From positions 48,501 to 112,500 of the forward strand of contig NZ_KB905470.1 in the NCBI RefSeq assembly GCF_000381365.1: 64,000 bases of DNA, in the 5' to 3' direction. This DNA comes from Bacteroides salyersiae WAL 10018 = DSM 18765 = JCM 12988. Lineage in GTDB: Bacteria > Bacteroidota > Bacteroidia > Bacteroidales > Bacteroidaceae. Of this stretch, positions 43,853 through 53,576 are shown piece by piece. Each line of letters starts with the position of its first letter. The first letter of the stretch is position 1. Position numbers and translations under genes: made by a program. The notes beneath the pieces are model-generated. The model did not search any database and was not told the DNA's origin. It saw only the letters and a list, made by a program, of their open reading frames with translations.

Positions 43853-46800
43853 TTCTTTTTCTTTTTAAATATAAACAATTCACTCAGGCGGTCCATTTTC
43901 TTGCGGAGCACCAGACCGACACCGGTCTCAGTAATTTCACCTTCAAAAACACTTTCATAGTTCTTGTTATGGAACAGGCGGATGTAACGTGTACCGGACT
44001 GATCCAACCGGTATTCCAACGAAATATTATCGATAAACGATTCTACGTCATTAGTAGCATTGGCACCGGTAGAAACTTTACCTCCCAACACTATCTGAAA
44101 ACGATCGTTAAAGAAACGCTGGGAATAGCGGAAACTGTAGTCCGTCCGCTTACCACCGGCATCCGAATCATCATGATCTTCTACTCCGAACGAAAGGCTG
44201 GCATTCTTCATGTTTCCTGTCAGAGCATTAATCTGGCTGGCAAGCACGGAGTTAAGCGCCGCTCCCATATTCAAATTCATACCGCTTCCCCCTCCCGAAT
44301 CGGCAAGATATATACCGGTAGCCAGCATAGCCACAGCTTGTTTGCTACGCTCGTCCGGCCCCATACCCGCTAATTGGTTCTGTACGGAGGCATCATCCGG
44401 TGCATCGATTTCAAAAGCCAATGAAAGGTTATCGAGACGATTCTTTACCACAATCGAAATATCAAAATTCACCATACGTGATGTACCGTCTTCCTGTGTC
44501 ACAGAAGCACGCACACGTTCTGTCGCCTTGAAGTTCAGCATCGGATCCATCGGATTACCGGTCCAGTCTACATAACTTCCATTTTGTATCTGGAACTCTT
44601 TCAACGGGATCACCGGCAAGGCATATTTCATCATCCCCCCCGACAAAGTATACCGGCCGGTAAGAGTAAGATCACCTTGCGGCGTATACTGTAAAGAGAG
44701 ATCGCCTCCACCTTCCAATTCCACCCGGCTACTGCGGTCGGCACTCAGATCCGCTTTCAAACGAACGGCAGGATCAATGTGTATTGTCATTATCATGTCC
44801 AATCCCCCCAGAGAGAGAGTAGACTCTTCTTCCTTATTCAGAGAAGTGGTATCTGCAAAAGAGGTGAAAGTCACCAGATCACTCAAGCGATCCTGTACCG
44901 TAAGCGGTGAATCGGTAAGCACATAAGTAACATCGGTATTACCCAACAGGTTTACATTACCACGCATCATAAGCCCGTCCAACGGTCCGCGCACCGTAGC
45001 ATCAAGATCGACAAACACCTTACCATAAACCATACTCTCCTTAGTCCGTTTGGCATTAAGCAACGTATAGTTTTCCGCAAACAGTTTAAGATTCGCCATC
45101 GGCCGGCCCATATCCCGAAAATCGACATAACCATCGATACTGAACGGGTTCTGACTGGTAGTATAAATCGCAAACTTATCAAATACAATCCGATTGTTCT
45201 GTACCTGTATCGGCCGATTGTCAAATATAAACCGGGCATCGGCCTGCCGTGCATAAACGGAAACACTATCCAATGACAATCCGCCATTAATCAACGGACT
45301 GTCGGTATATCCCGTAATATGCAAGTCGCCGTCCATATCGCCGGAAAGAGTCACCATCTGATCGGGTACAAAAACATTGGCTATGCTGAGAGGAAAATGT
45401 TCGAGTGTAGAGTTCACTACAATGCTGTCCTTGCCCGAAACTGCCGGATACAACGCACCATCAGCAACCATAATTTCAGTACCCTCATGCGTAAGATAAG
45501 TATTGACGTACTGCTTACCTTTCTCTCCCGGAAGCCAGGTAGCTCCCAAAGCCACATCACCGATACGCTGCCGTTCATAAGTCAGTTCATCGATACTTGC
45601 TTCCGCAGATAATTCCAACGATTTCTCCGTCTGTATATAGTGGGCTTCTGCCGAAAGCAATCCGGTAATCTGCGGCATATAAGGTAGAATGCTGAACACT
45701 TCCTCCAACCGGATACGCCGTAATTCGACATCCATATTCTGCAACGAAACGGTATCGCTCGGCAAAGATTGCATACGGATTCCCATACCCTCATTATCCT
45801 GCATATCGACATTGGCATAAACGCGCATATTCTTATGAAGATAAATCCAGTTGTGATGTTCCTCAAAACGGAATTTGTGGAAAGCAATGACAGGTTCCTC
45901 CGGCACTAATGTCAATGCAAGCCCGTTACCTTTTCCGAGCCCGCCATAGAGCGGTTTGGCATTCACTCCGAAGAGCAGGCCCGTTTTTCCTTTATCATTT
46001 ATATATTGTGCCACCAGTTCCGCATCTTTATCACGAATCTCTCCGGTCAGTATGGATGTAAAGGATATCTGTGGATTTTTTGGCCCGTTGATTACTCCGC
46101 CACGCAGGTTAATACGACTCGTATCCTGCTTCAAAGTAAAGAAAATAGTATCCAGTTGCAACGTATCAATCTTCAAGGTATGGAGAGCGACCTTACCGTT
46201 AATTCCCCAATCCGGTGCACACCCCAATTTGGCAGAAGCATCATGATAAGATATATTCTGCGTAGCGAGATACCAGGCCATCGGGTTATCCTGTCCGGCA
46301 GAGAAAGAGAAAACTGCTGTCGGCAACGCTTTACGCAATTCTGCGTGGTTTAATTCTTTCGCTTCCAACTGCTTTGTCAAAACATCGGCAAAGTGAGTGG
46401 ATTGACGAATTAATAATTCCAACCCGGCGCGGGCGCTGAGGTTCAGTTTAAGGTCACCTGCTGTAAGATGAGTAAATACACGTTCTTTACGTACTTCACC
46501 GGTAAGTTGCAGATCCAACGGCTTGCCGGAATTCTTACCAAGACTGACACCGAAAAGTTTTTCCGTATCGATGCCAGTTACATTCAGCCCGACTTTTCCA
46601 TCCGGATAATGATGTGCAAGATGGTACTCCGCATCTGCCGTCATCTTCAACAGAGGATTATCACTGGTCAGTTGTACATTCGCAACTGCATTCTTGACCG
46701 TCCCTGTAAGACCGATGCCCGAAATTTTATAATCCCCGTAATGCAATTTATCAATCGTCGCCTTAAGAGCCGCCGCAGTCTTATAAGAAGTAAAGTCGAA

Positions 46801-48357
46801 CCCGCGCCCGTGTGCCGCAAGAGAAGCACTGAACTCATAAATGGAATCTTTCGGCAAGAAATGATTTATCTGAAGATCCTCTATATGCAAATCGGCAGTA
46901 TAAGCTTCGGTAGTACTGTTAAGGGCAGCAGTAAGTCCCAATCGGCCTTCTCCTTCTTTCAACAACAGGCGGGCGTCGTATTTCGACCCTTCCATCCCCA
47001 AACGAGCGTCAAGAAGCATACTATCCGGGATAACCAACGGTGCTCCCGGCGTCATCCCCCCCAATGCCGTCAGGAAATTAAGATTTCCTGTCTGCATTTT
47101 CAAGTCAAGAGCAGCCGAGCGTGTGGTACTATCTGTCAGATTATACAATTCGCCGCCACCCTCCAAAGAGAAAGCACCGGGCAGATTTACTTTAAAACGG
47201 GAAATCTGCATCGATTTCAAGTTGCCTTCCGTACCCGCCTGTACTACTAATGGACGGAAAGGATAAGCCCCCTTGAAAGCCTCGGGCAAACCGCCGGCAA
47301 ACAACATTACATCCTGTTTACCGATAAGCGCGTTGAAACGGGCGGTCAACCGTCCGGTAGTAGGAATATTCACCAATTCCCAATAAGTCTGGGCAGTAAG
47401 ATTCATTTCCGAATGCGGAGTAAGCAAACGGAAATCCGGTATACGGATAACCGTACTGTCGGCAAAAACACGTCCGGTCAAAGATGTCACGCTTAACCCG
47501 GAACGTTCGTTCATTGAAAACTCACGAATAACAGCGTTCATATTGCGCCCCCGGTAAAGTACCGAATCAATTCCGATACGAATATCTCTCAAAGCAATGT
47601 GCGAAGGATCAAAACCTTCCACTGGTTGGGTATTACCCGTATCGTAATTAACCGAAGTGCCCGTCAGCAAAAAGGATCTCAATCCGTAGAACTGGTGTTT
47701 TAAATCAGCGGATACATCTTTAATGCTTGCCTCGCTCACACGGGCAGCCATACGCATCGTATCCGCAGGAAGTTGCATACTGAAAGAAACGTTTTTCAAA
47801 CTTAGTGCATGAAGGTCTACTTTCCAATTGATGGGAACCGAAGCCGTATCCGTTTTTTCGGTAGTTGCAGTGTCATTCAATACAAGACCGATGTGTGTGT
47901 CGGAGAGTTCGACATGATTAATCACCGCTGTTTCATCCGTAAGATCGACACCGTGACTTTCAAGAAAAAAACGCCCCAATACCCCACGGATTTTCATGCC
48001 TTCTATGAGATCGGCCGAATTGACAGTCACCTGCTGGAGAGTAATATCGTCTACTTCTATTTTTCCTTTAAACAAAGGCATAGCTTGTACATGCACATTG
48101 AGACTCCCCAGTGTGAGCAATGTATCCGGAACCTGAATCACTTCGACATCCCGAACCAACAGGTTCAACGGGAAGCGAAGATCGATACGTCCGACATTAA
48201 TTTGCATACCGGTAGCTTCAGATGCATATGAAGTGGCCTGCTTCCGTAAAAAATTCTGTACGGGGGGTACATAAAGCAATACCATCAGTACCACAAAGAG
48301 CAATATAGGAGTAAGTAATATCCAACTCACCCATTTTATCCATTTTCGTTTCATCAA
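43849..48357 (-). CDS. tamB: TamB, AsmA-like envelope protein
   Basis: This 1502-residue protein has one N-terminal membrane anchor (WILLTPILLFVVLMVLLYVP) and then a very long beta-rich stretch, as in the bridge-like groove of TamB. The DUF490 domain lies at the C-terminus (TLTGRYTLSGGMMKYALPVIPLKEFQIQNG, MLNFKATERVRASV). It ends in KKKKK. It sits directly upstream of tamL, as expected for a TamB-TamL pair. Confidence 0.92.
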   Translation of the reverse strand: MMKRKWIKWVSWILLTPILLFVVLMVLLYVPPVQNFLRKQATSYASEATGMQINVGRIDLRFPLNLLVRDVEVIQVPDTLLTLGSLNVHVQAMPLFKGKIEVDDITLQQVTVNSADLIEGMKIRGVLGRFFLESHGVDLTDETAVINHVELSDTHIGLVLNDTATTEKTDTASVPINWKVDLHALSLKNVSFSMQLPADTMRMAARVSEASIKDVSADLKHQFYGLRSFLLTGTSVNYDTGNTQPVEGFDPSHIALRDIRIGIDSVLYRGRNMNAVIREFSMNERSGLSVTSLTGRVFADSTVIRIPDFRLLTPHSEMNLTAQTYWELVNIPTTGRLTARFNALIGKQDVMLFAGGLPEAFKGAYPFRPLVVQAGTEGNLKSMQISRFKVNLPGAFSLEGGGELYNLTDSTTRSAALDLKMQTGNLNFLTALGGMTPGAPLVIPDSMLLDARLGMEGSKYDARLLLKEGEGRLGLTAALNSTTEAYTADLHIEDLQINHFLPKDSIYEFSASLAAHGRGFDFTSYKTAAALKATIDKLHYGDYKISGIGLTGTVKNAVANVQLTSDNPLLKMTADAEYHLAHHYPDGKVGLNVTGIDTEKLFGVSLGKNSGKPLDLQLTGEVRKERVFTHLTAGDLKLNLSARAGLELLIRQSTHFADVLTKQLEAKELNHAELRKALPTAVFSFSAGQDNPMAWYLATQNISYHDASAKLGCAPDWGINGKVALHTLKIDTLQLDTIFFTLKQDTSRINLRGGVINGPKNPQISFTSILTGEIRDKDAELVAQYINDKGKTGLLFGVNAKPLYGGLGKGNGLALTLVPEEPVIAFHKFRFEEHHNWIYLHKNMRVYANVDMQDNEGMGIRMQSLPSDTVSLQNMDVELRRIRLEEVFSILPYMPQITGLLSAEAHYIQTEKSLELSAEASIDELTYERQRIGDVALGATWLPGEKGKQYVNTYLTHEGTEIMVADGALYPAVSGKDSIVVNSTLEHFPLSIANVFVPDQMVTLSGDMDGDLHITGYTDSPLINGGLSLDSVSVYARQADARFIFDNRPIQVQNNRIVFDKFAIYTTSQNPFSIDGYVDFRDMGRPMANLKLFAENYTLLNAKRTKESMVYGKVFVDLDATVRGPLDGLMMRGNVNLLGNTDVTYVLTDSPLTVQDRLSDLVTFTSFADTTSLNKEEESTLSLGGLDMIMTIHIDPAVRLKADLSADRSSRVELEGGGDLSLQYTPQGDLTLTGRYTLSGGMMKYALPVIPLKEFQIQNGSYVDWTGNPMDPMLNFKATERVRASVTQEDGTSRMVNFDISIVVKNRLDNLSLAFEIDAPDDASVQNQLAGMGPDERSKQAVAMLATGIYLADSGGGSGMNLNMGAALNSVLASQINALTGNMKNASLSFGVEDHDDSDAGGKRTDYSFRYSQRFFNDRFQIVLGGKVSTGANATNDVESFIDNISLEYRLDQSGTRYIRLFHNKNYESVFEGEITETGVGLVLRKKMDRLSELFIFKKKKK

Positions 48358-48415
48358 GCGTGTTTCAATACATTAACGGAAATACAAAGTAAACAAATAA
48401 TTCTATAAAAAAGAT

Positions 48416-50800
48416 TTAGAAGGTGGAGAAATACTTTCTTGCCTCATCTACCACCTGTCGTAACAACGGTAATACCTCTTTTGTTTTTTGTTTCACTTCA
48501 TCAGAAAACTTTTCGTTTCGCCTACTTTCCAACCACGACAGCAATGGAAGAATCTCCATCGCCTTGATCATAGTTAAAAGCGGAAGCAGCTTATGCGCCA
48601 TACCGGCAATCCGATCCGTATCTTCTTCTTTTAAACCGGCTTCCATCTGGTCAATGTTCTTCTCCGTTTCCTCTACAAATGAGGACAGAATGGAACGAGC
48701 AGCCTCAGGATCATCTTCGGAAAAGGCGGTGAGAGCACGGAAATCAAGATTTAGTTGAAAATTGAAAGTTGAAAGTTGAAAGTTGGCTGCGCAATCTTCT
48801 TGCATAGTGACTTTTGGCTCTCCACTTTCTGTTTTCAACTCTTCAGAAACTTTCAACTTTCCACTTTCACCTTTCAACTGTATTAGGAGTTCGGCTACCG
48901 TAAAAGGCTTGTGCAGGCAGCCGGAGAAACCATGTTCAATAAATTCGGCCGCATCCATATCGCTACGGGCTGTAACGGCAATAACGGGAATTGTTTTCGC
49001 CTGAGGAATATTGGATGCACGCAATAATTTCAACAAATCGAAGCCGTTGATGGCAGGCATCTGTACATCGGTCAGCAACACATCAAACCGGCGCTCACGG
49101 AGATGTTCGGTCAGTTCATCAAGTTGCTCGCAACATGTGGCATGAATTCCTTGCTGCTCAAGCATGGCAGCAGTCAAAGTCAGTTGTATCCTATCATCAT
49201 CAATGAGAAGAATATTCATCGGAGAGTTCACCATTTGCTCCCGGTCGATATGATCTGCTTCAGTAACCGAAGGAGACTGATTCTTTTTCCTGTCTTTATC
49301 AAAACCGACAGCTTTGCCTACCGGAAACAGCGGTAGGATTACCGTAAACGTACTTCCCTCTCCCAACGTGCTCTGCACGTCGATAGTACCTTCAAGCAGC
49401 ACGACAAGCTTGTGCACAATAGAGAGTCCCAGACCAAATCCCTCTTCACCTTGTGCACCGGGCAGGCGGGTAAACTCCTGGAAAATACGTTCTCGGTCTT
49501 CTGCTGCCATTCCCTTTCCGGTATCGGTCACAGCTACGCGCAAACGGGAAGAAGAATAACTTACCGCAAGCGTTATACCCCCTTTTGAGGTAAATTTCAC
49601 CGCATTAGACAATAAATTATTCACAATCTGTCGGATGCGAAGCGGATCACTTATGAAACGCCCGTCCAGTTCGGACTCTATTTTATATTCAAGAACAAGT
49701 CCTTTAGCTGCCGTTAACGGTTCAAAACTTGTACGTATCTCTTCAAAAAGCTGGGAGGGATTAAAAGTGACACGGTTCACTTCTGCCTTATTCAAGTCAA
49801 GACGATGGAAATCGAGCAGGTCACTCACTAATTTCAGAAGATGCTGCGAAGAACTTTTCATGTTATCGAGATAAAAACGCTGCCGTTCATCGTTCGTAAG
49901 GCGTGCCAGCAGATCGGTATATCCCATAATAGAGCCAAGTGGTGCTTTAAAATCATGTGTGATGGCAAGCATCAATTTTTCACGGGCATTCAGTAGTTCT
50001 TCGGCACGGCGGTTCGCCTCTTCTAATTCCCTACGGTATCGGTTACTACGGGTGATATCCCGCCAGATAATAATAAGGAAAAAGATGGAAAGCAGAACGG
50101 CTCCCACAGCAATGCCACCGATAATGCGGGCAGAACGTTGACGAACATATTGCTCTTTCTCCGCATCCATCTGCGCACGTTGCATCACATTCAGTTCATA
50201 CTCTTTAACCAAACTGTCGATCCGGGCTGTCAGTTGTGTATCCAACCGCCGGAACTGCACATTCCTGCGCCGTATAGTCGTTTTCTTCTGAGCACGTTTT
50301 TGTTCACTGGCCATACGAATTTTCTGATGCAGTGAATCGGTCGGGTTATACGCTTCAAGGATGGTATCGGTAGCAACCTCCAACGAAGTATTTACCAATA
50401 CTGCCGTATCCTGTTTGGAAGGAACGAATGCCTCTGCCAAACGTTTGAAGAATCCTTTTTTCTTGGGCTTTGTAATGAGAGAATCACGCGTTGTGATTAT
50501 GCGGTGCTGTACACGTTGCTGGGTAACCACCGAATCCTGTTCAGCTATAATCTCTTCAATTTCCCTGGCCGAAAGCAAGCTGTCATTCGCTTCACTTAAT
50601 ACCCGAAGCATCTGAATCGTATTCTTATCTTTCTCACGTAAAAGAACCAACAAACTGTCTGTCATCAGACTCTGCTGGTCATCCGATGCAGAAAGTGTCT
50701 CCATCTCACGATGAACAAACACCAGAGAAAAGAGTAATATCGCCAATAAAAGAGAATACCCTATAGCTATTTTTACTTTGGTAAAACGCGAAGGTGCCAT
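48416..50800 (-). CDS. Hybrid sensor histidine kinase, RteA-like
   Basis: This 794-residue kinase has membrane segments at about 11-29 and 226-246 bounding a periplasmic sensor. A dimerisation/phospho-acceptor domain has His282 (AITHDFKAPLGS). The ATPase domain has NNLLSNAVKF, DTGKGM and GFGLGLS. A receiver has Asp578 (LLTDVQMPAING) and Lys631, and an Hpt domain His736 (AHKLLPLL). The layout is that of RteA; the receiver segments INGFDLLKLLRASN and SGCLHKPF nearly match RteA. A repeat-derived insert fills residues 641-682. The sigma-54 regulator at 54.5 kb is a likely partner. Confidence 0.92.
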   Translation of the reverse strand: MAPSRFTKVKIAIGYSLLLAILLFSLVFVHREMETLSASDDQQSLMTDSLLVLLREKDKNTIQMLRVLSEANDSLLSAREIEEIIAEQDSVVTQQRVQHRIITTRDSLITKPKKKGFFKRLAEAFVPSKQDTAVLVNTSLEVATDTILEAYNPTDSLHQKIRMASEQKRAQKKTTIRRRNVQFRRLDTQLTARIDSLVKEYELNVMQRAQMDAEKEQYVRQRSARIIGGIAVGAVLLSIFFLIIIWRDITRSNRYRRELEEANRRAEELLNAREKLMLAITHDFKAPLGSIMGYTDLLARLTNDERQRFYLDNMKSSSQHLLKLVSDLLDFHRLDLNKAEVNRVTFNPSQLFEEIRTSFEPLTAAKGLVLEYKIESELDGRFISDPLRIRQIVNNLLSNAVKFTSKGGITLAVSYSSSRLRVAVTDTGKGMAAEDRERIFQEFTRLPGAQGEEGFGLGLSIVHKLVVLLEGTIDVQSTLGEGSTFTVILPLFPVGKAVGFDKDRKKNQSPSVTEADHIDREQMVNSPMNILLIDDDRIQLTLTAAMLEQQGIHATCCEQLDELTEHLRERRFDVLLTDVQMPAINGFDLLKLLRASNIPQAKTIPVIAVTARSDMDAAEFIEHGFSGCLHKPFTVAELLIQLKGESGKLKVSEELKTESGEPKVTMQEDCAANFQLSTFNFQLNLDFRALTAFSEDDPEAARSILSSFVEETEKNIDQMEAGLKEEDTDRIAGMAHKLLPLLTMIKAMEILPLLSWLESRRNEKFSDEVKQKTKEVLPLLRQVVDEARKYFSTF
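48755..48880. repeat. Inverted heptad repeats inside the kinase gene
   Basis: TTGAAAA and three TTGAAAG copies in a row (48,755-48,782) face an inverted set of the same heptads (CTTTCAA-type, 48,848-48,880). The bounded block is 126 bp, 42 codons in frame, and encodes the linker between receiver and Hpt domains (LKGESGKLKVSEELK ... FQLSTFNFQLN). Confidence 0.7.
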
Positions 50801-50817
50801 AATATTAATAATTTAGC

Positions 50818-50897
50818 AATGTGTCAATATGCCAATGTGCCAATTGCCATGCGGCATAATAGCGCAGCCAATTGGCACATTGACATATTGGCACATT
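50818..50897. repeat. 29-bp inverted repeat between kinase and MATE genes
   Basis: The arms 50,818-50,846 and 50,869-50,897 match in 27 of 29 positions and consist of CCAATGTG/CCAATATG units. The 22-bp centre is GC-richer. The right arm reaches into the stop codon of the MATE gene. Possible terminator or dispersed repeat. Confidence 0.65.
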
Positions 50898-52236
50898 ATT
50901 TTGTTTTATAGCGGAAACGCAGCCACAACATGATGCCGGCACTGGTCAGTCCGAACGGAAAAGCCATCCATACACCGACAGTCCCCCAATCGAGAACGAA
51001 GCCGCAGAAATAACCTACCGGCAAAGATATCATAAAATAAGCAATAAAAGCAATCAGCATCATCGGTTTCACATCCGAAATACCTCGCAAGGCGTTTGCA
51101 AAGTTGATCTGTAATCCATCACCGAATTGATAAACCAGCATCGGGATAATCAGCATCGCCACTAATGCGGAAACCTCTTCATTATCCGTAAACCACCCTC
51201 CCAGATAATTACGGAACAGGAATACAATGCCTCCCAACACCACTGCCATCGCCATAATCAAATGAAAACCGGCATAAGCCGAACGGCGTACATTGACCGT
51301 GTCCTCTTGACCTTTGAAGTTACTGACGCGCACAGCAACTGCTGCTCCCATACCGTAAAACATCATAAATGTAAATTGGGATATGGCACACATGATCTGA
51401 TGCGAAGCTAAGGCAATAGTACCTAACCAACCTATCATCACAGCACTCAAACTGAAAGAAGCCGTTTCCATCCCCATCTGAAAAGCAACCGGCCATCCCA
51501 AGCCATTGAGACGCATAAACATTTGTCTCGACCATCCCAAACGGAAAAAGCCGAGTTTATACCGTATAAAACGACGGCTACTAAAAAAGATCACAGCGAA
51601 CACAATCACCATTACAATACGTGAGAAAAGGGTACTGATACCTGCCCCTAACAACCCTAACTCCGGAAAGCCGAATTTTCCGTTAATAAGAATATAATTC
51701 CCGATAATATTCAGCACATTCCCCCCCAACAATATCCACATGGCTGTTTTGGTATCGGTAATTCCATCTGTAAACTGCTTAAAACCATTAAACAACAGAA
51801 CAAACACAAGAGAAATAAGCAAAACAATGTAATAAGGCTTAATCAAGGGAAGGAGTTCTTCCGGTTGTCCCAACCTCTCCACATTCAGATAAAGGATACC
51901 CATTATCAGTGTCAGCAATAAACCGACAAGCAGATTTGCCAACAAACTACAACGCAATGCCTGCCCAACAGACGCAAACTGCTTATTACCATACAGACTC
52001 CCTACAATCGGGGTAAGCCCGTAAGAAAAACCGGTACTGAAAATAATCGCCAGATTGAATACATTGTTTACAAAGGAAGCAGCCCCCAATTCACTGGTAC
52101 TGTGATGTCCGATCATCAATGTATCGGCAAAACCCAAAATAATAACTCCTACTTGTCCGATAACAATGGGCAATCCCAAAAGGAATAACGCTTTGTAATG
52201 CCCCTTATAAGTTTCATAGTAATTTTTCATATTCAT
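50896..52236 (-). CDS. MATE-family efflux transporter
   Basis: A twelve-helix transporter of the MATE family (about 446 residues from the ATG at 52,236). Typical stretches are LGLPIVIGQVGVIILGFADTLMIGHHSTSELGAASFVNN and GMETASFSLSAVMIGWLG. I chose 52,236 over the GTG at 52,251 because GGAGAGAGA lies before it. It probably exports drugs or metabolites with Na+ or H+. The gene may be co-transcribed with the upstream M16 peptidase gene. Confidence 0.9.
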   Translation of the reverse strand: MNMKNYYETYKGHYKALFLLGLPIVIGQVGVIILGFADTLMIGHHSTSELGAASFVNNVFNLAIIFSTGFSYGLTPIVGSLYGNKQFASVGQALRCSLLANLLVGLLLTLIMGILYLNVERLGQPEELLPLIKPYYIVLLISLVFVLLFNGFKQFTDGITDTKTAMWILLGGNVLNIIGNYILINGKFGFPELGLLGAGISTLFSRIVMVIVFAVIFFSSRRFIRYKLGFFRLGWSRQMFMRLNGLGWPVAFQMGMETASFSLSAVMIGWLGTIALASHQIMCAISQFTFMMFYGMGAAVAVRVSNFKGQEDTVNVRRSAYAGFHLIMAMAVVLGGIVFLFRNYLGGWFTDNEEVSALVAMLIIPMLVYQFGDGLQINFANALRGISDVKPMMLIAFIAYFMISLPVGYFCGFVLDWGTVGVWMAFPFGLTSAGIMLWLRFRYKTK

Positions 52237-52252
52237 AGAGTCTCTCTCCACC

Positions 52253-52269
52253 CCTCTCCACAGGAGAGG
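52253..52269. repeat. Short hairpin before the MATE gene
   Basis: CCTCTCC-ACA-GGAGAGG forms a perfect 7-bp hairpin. On the minus strand it overlaps the region just upstream of the ribosome-binding site of the MATE gene and could lower translation. Confidence 0.45.
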
Positions 52270-52300
52270 AAGAAAAGAAACTATTGCTATTAATCAGTTA

Positions 52301-53575
52301 TCAATCTAACTTCACTCCCTCCCTTACGGAGACAGCCGGGGAGAGGCCCTTATAATACAGCACCACCCCATTTCTCTTGTCAAAGGATGTCTGTGCTACC
52401 GCTTGCAATTGTCCGGCAGTAACGGAACGATAACGTTCCACCTCCTTTTCCATATCTTCTGCCGTACCGTTCAGTTCAAACCAAGCGAGATTGGTAGCCA
52501 CATTCAAATAGTTGATATTGCCGAAAATCTGGGTAGATTCAAATTTATTCTTTACCTTCTCCAGTTCCTGCACGGCAACTGCTTCGTTCTGCAACCTATT
52601 CAACTCTTCGCATACGGCAGCTTCTGCTTCTTCGAGTGATACACCGGCAGCCGGTTTACCGGAGATATGAAACAAACCGGCATCCACCGTGCCGGAGATA
52701 TAAGCATCGATACTTGAAAACAATTGCTTTTCTTGTACCAGATGCCGGTTCAAACGGCTGGACTTTCCATTACTGAGAATATCCGACAATATGTCAAAAG
52801 CATAGTAATCGGGATGCGCACGTTCGCACATATGATAAGCCATAAAAAGAGAATCGACCGGCACATTACGCTCCACTACCAAACGGCGTTCTTCCGTCTG
52901 TGCAGGTTCTTGCGGCAATTGACGTACCGGAACATCCCTCTTAGGGATAGAAGCAAACCATTTCTCCGTCAAAGCTACCGTTTCCTCAAACGATATATTC
53001 CCCGTGACAGCAAGCACTGCATTATTGGGCGCATAAAAACGGAAAAAGAAATCTTTTACTTCATCCAACGTGGCATTGGCTATGTGCGACAGTTCTTTGC
53101 CGATAGTAGGCCACTGATAAGGATGCACCTTGTAAGCAAGAGGGCGCAACAGATGGCCCACGTCGCCATAAGGCTGATTGAGACAACGCTGTTTGAACTC
53201 TTCCATTACCACCCCCCGTTGCACATCCAGACTCCGTTCATTGAAATCAAGACTCAACATACGGTCAGACTCCAACCAGAATCCAATCTCCACATTTTGC
53301 CGGGGAACGGTCAAATAATAATTCGTAATATCGTTATTTGTCCAGGCATTATTCTCGCCACCGGCCAATTGGAGAGGAGCATCGTAATCGGGGATATTCA
53401 CGGAGCCTCCAAACATCAAATGCTCAAAAAGATGAGCAAAGCCCGTATGATCGGGATGTTCGTCCCGGGCCCCCACATTATATACTATATTAAGAGCCAC
53501 CATTTGCGTGCTTTCATCCTGTGAATGCACCAATCGCAAACCATTGGCCAGAACATGCCTGCTGATCTTTATCAT
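52301..53575 (-). CDS. M16-family zinc peptidase
   Basis: The ATG at 53,575 (MIKISRHVLANGLRLVH) gives 424 residues and lies 1 bp after the stop of the cyclophilin gene; upstream residues are a shadow. The inverted zinc motif HxxEH is present (FAHLFEHLMF) and the distal Glu in the ERSLDVQRGVVMEEFKQ segment. It is a pitrilysin-like peptidase of the processing type without signal peptide. It is translationally close to the PPIase gene, so probably in the same operon. Confidence 0.9.
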   Translation of the reverse strand: MIKISRHVLANGLRLVHSQDESTQMVALNIVYNVGARDEHPDHTGFAHLFEHLMFGGSVNIPDYDAPLQLAGGENNAWTNNDITNYYLTVPRQNVEIGFWLESDRMLSLDFNERSLDVQRGVVMEEFKQRCLNQPYGDVGHLLRPLAYKVHPYQWPTIGKELSHIANATLDEVKDFFFRFYAPNNAVLAVTGNISFEETVALTEKWFASIPKRDVPVRQLPQEPAQTEERRLVVERNVPVDSLFMAYHMCERAHPDYYAFDILSDILSNGKSSRLNRHLVQEKQLFSSIDAYISGTVDAGLFHISGKPAAGVSLEEAEAAVCEELNRLQNEAVAVQELEKVKNKFESTQIFGNINYLNVATNLAWFELNGTAEDMEKEVERYRSVTAGQLQAVAQTSFDKRNGVVLYYKGLSPAVSVREGVKLD

Positions 53576-53576
53576 C

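Noticed and set aside
48755..48880. Heptad repeats as a CRISPR array.
   Set aside because: Units are 7 bp without spacers, inside a coding frame, and no cas gene is near.
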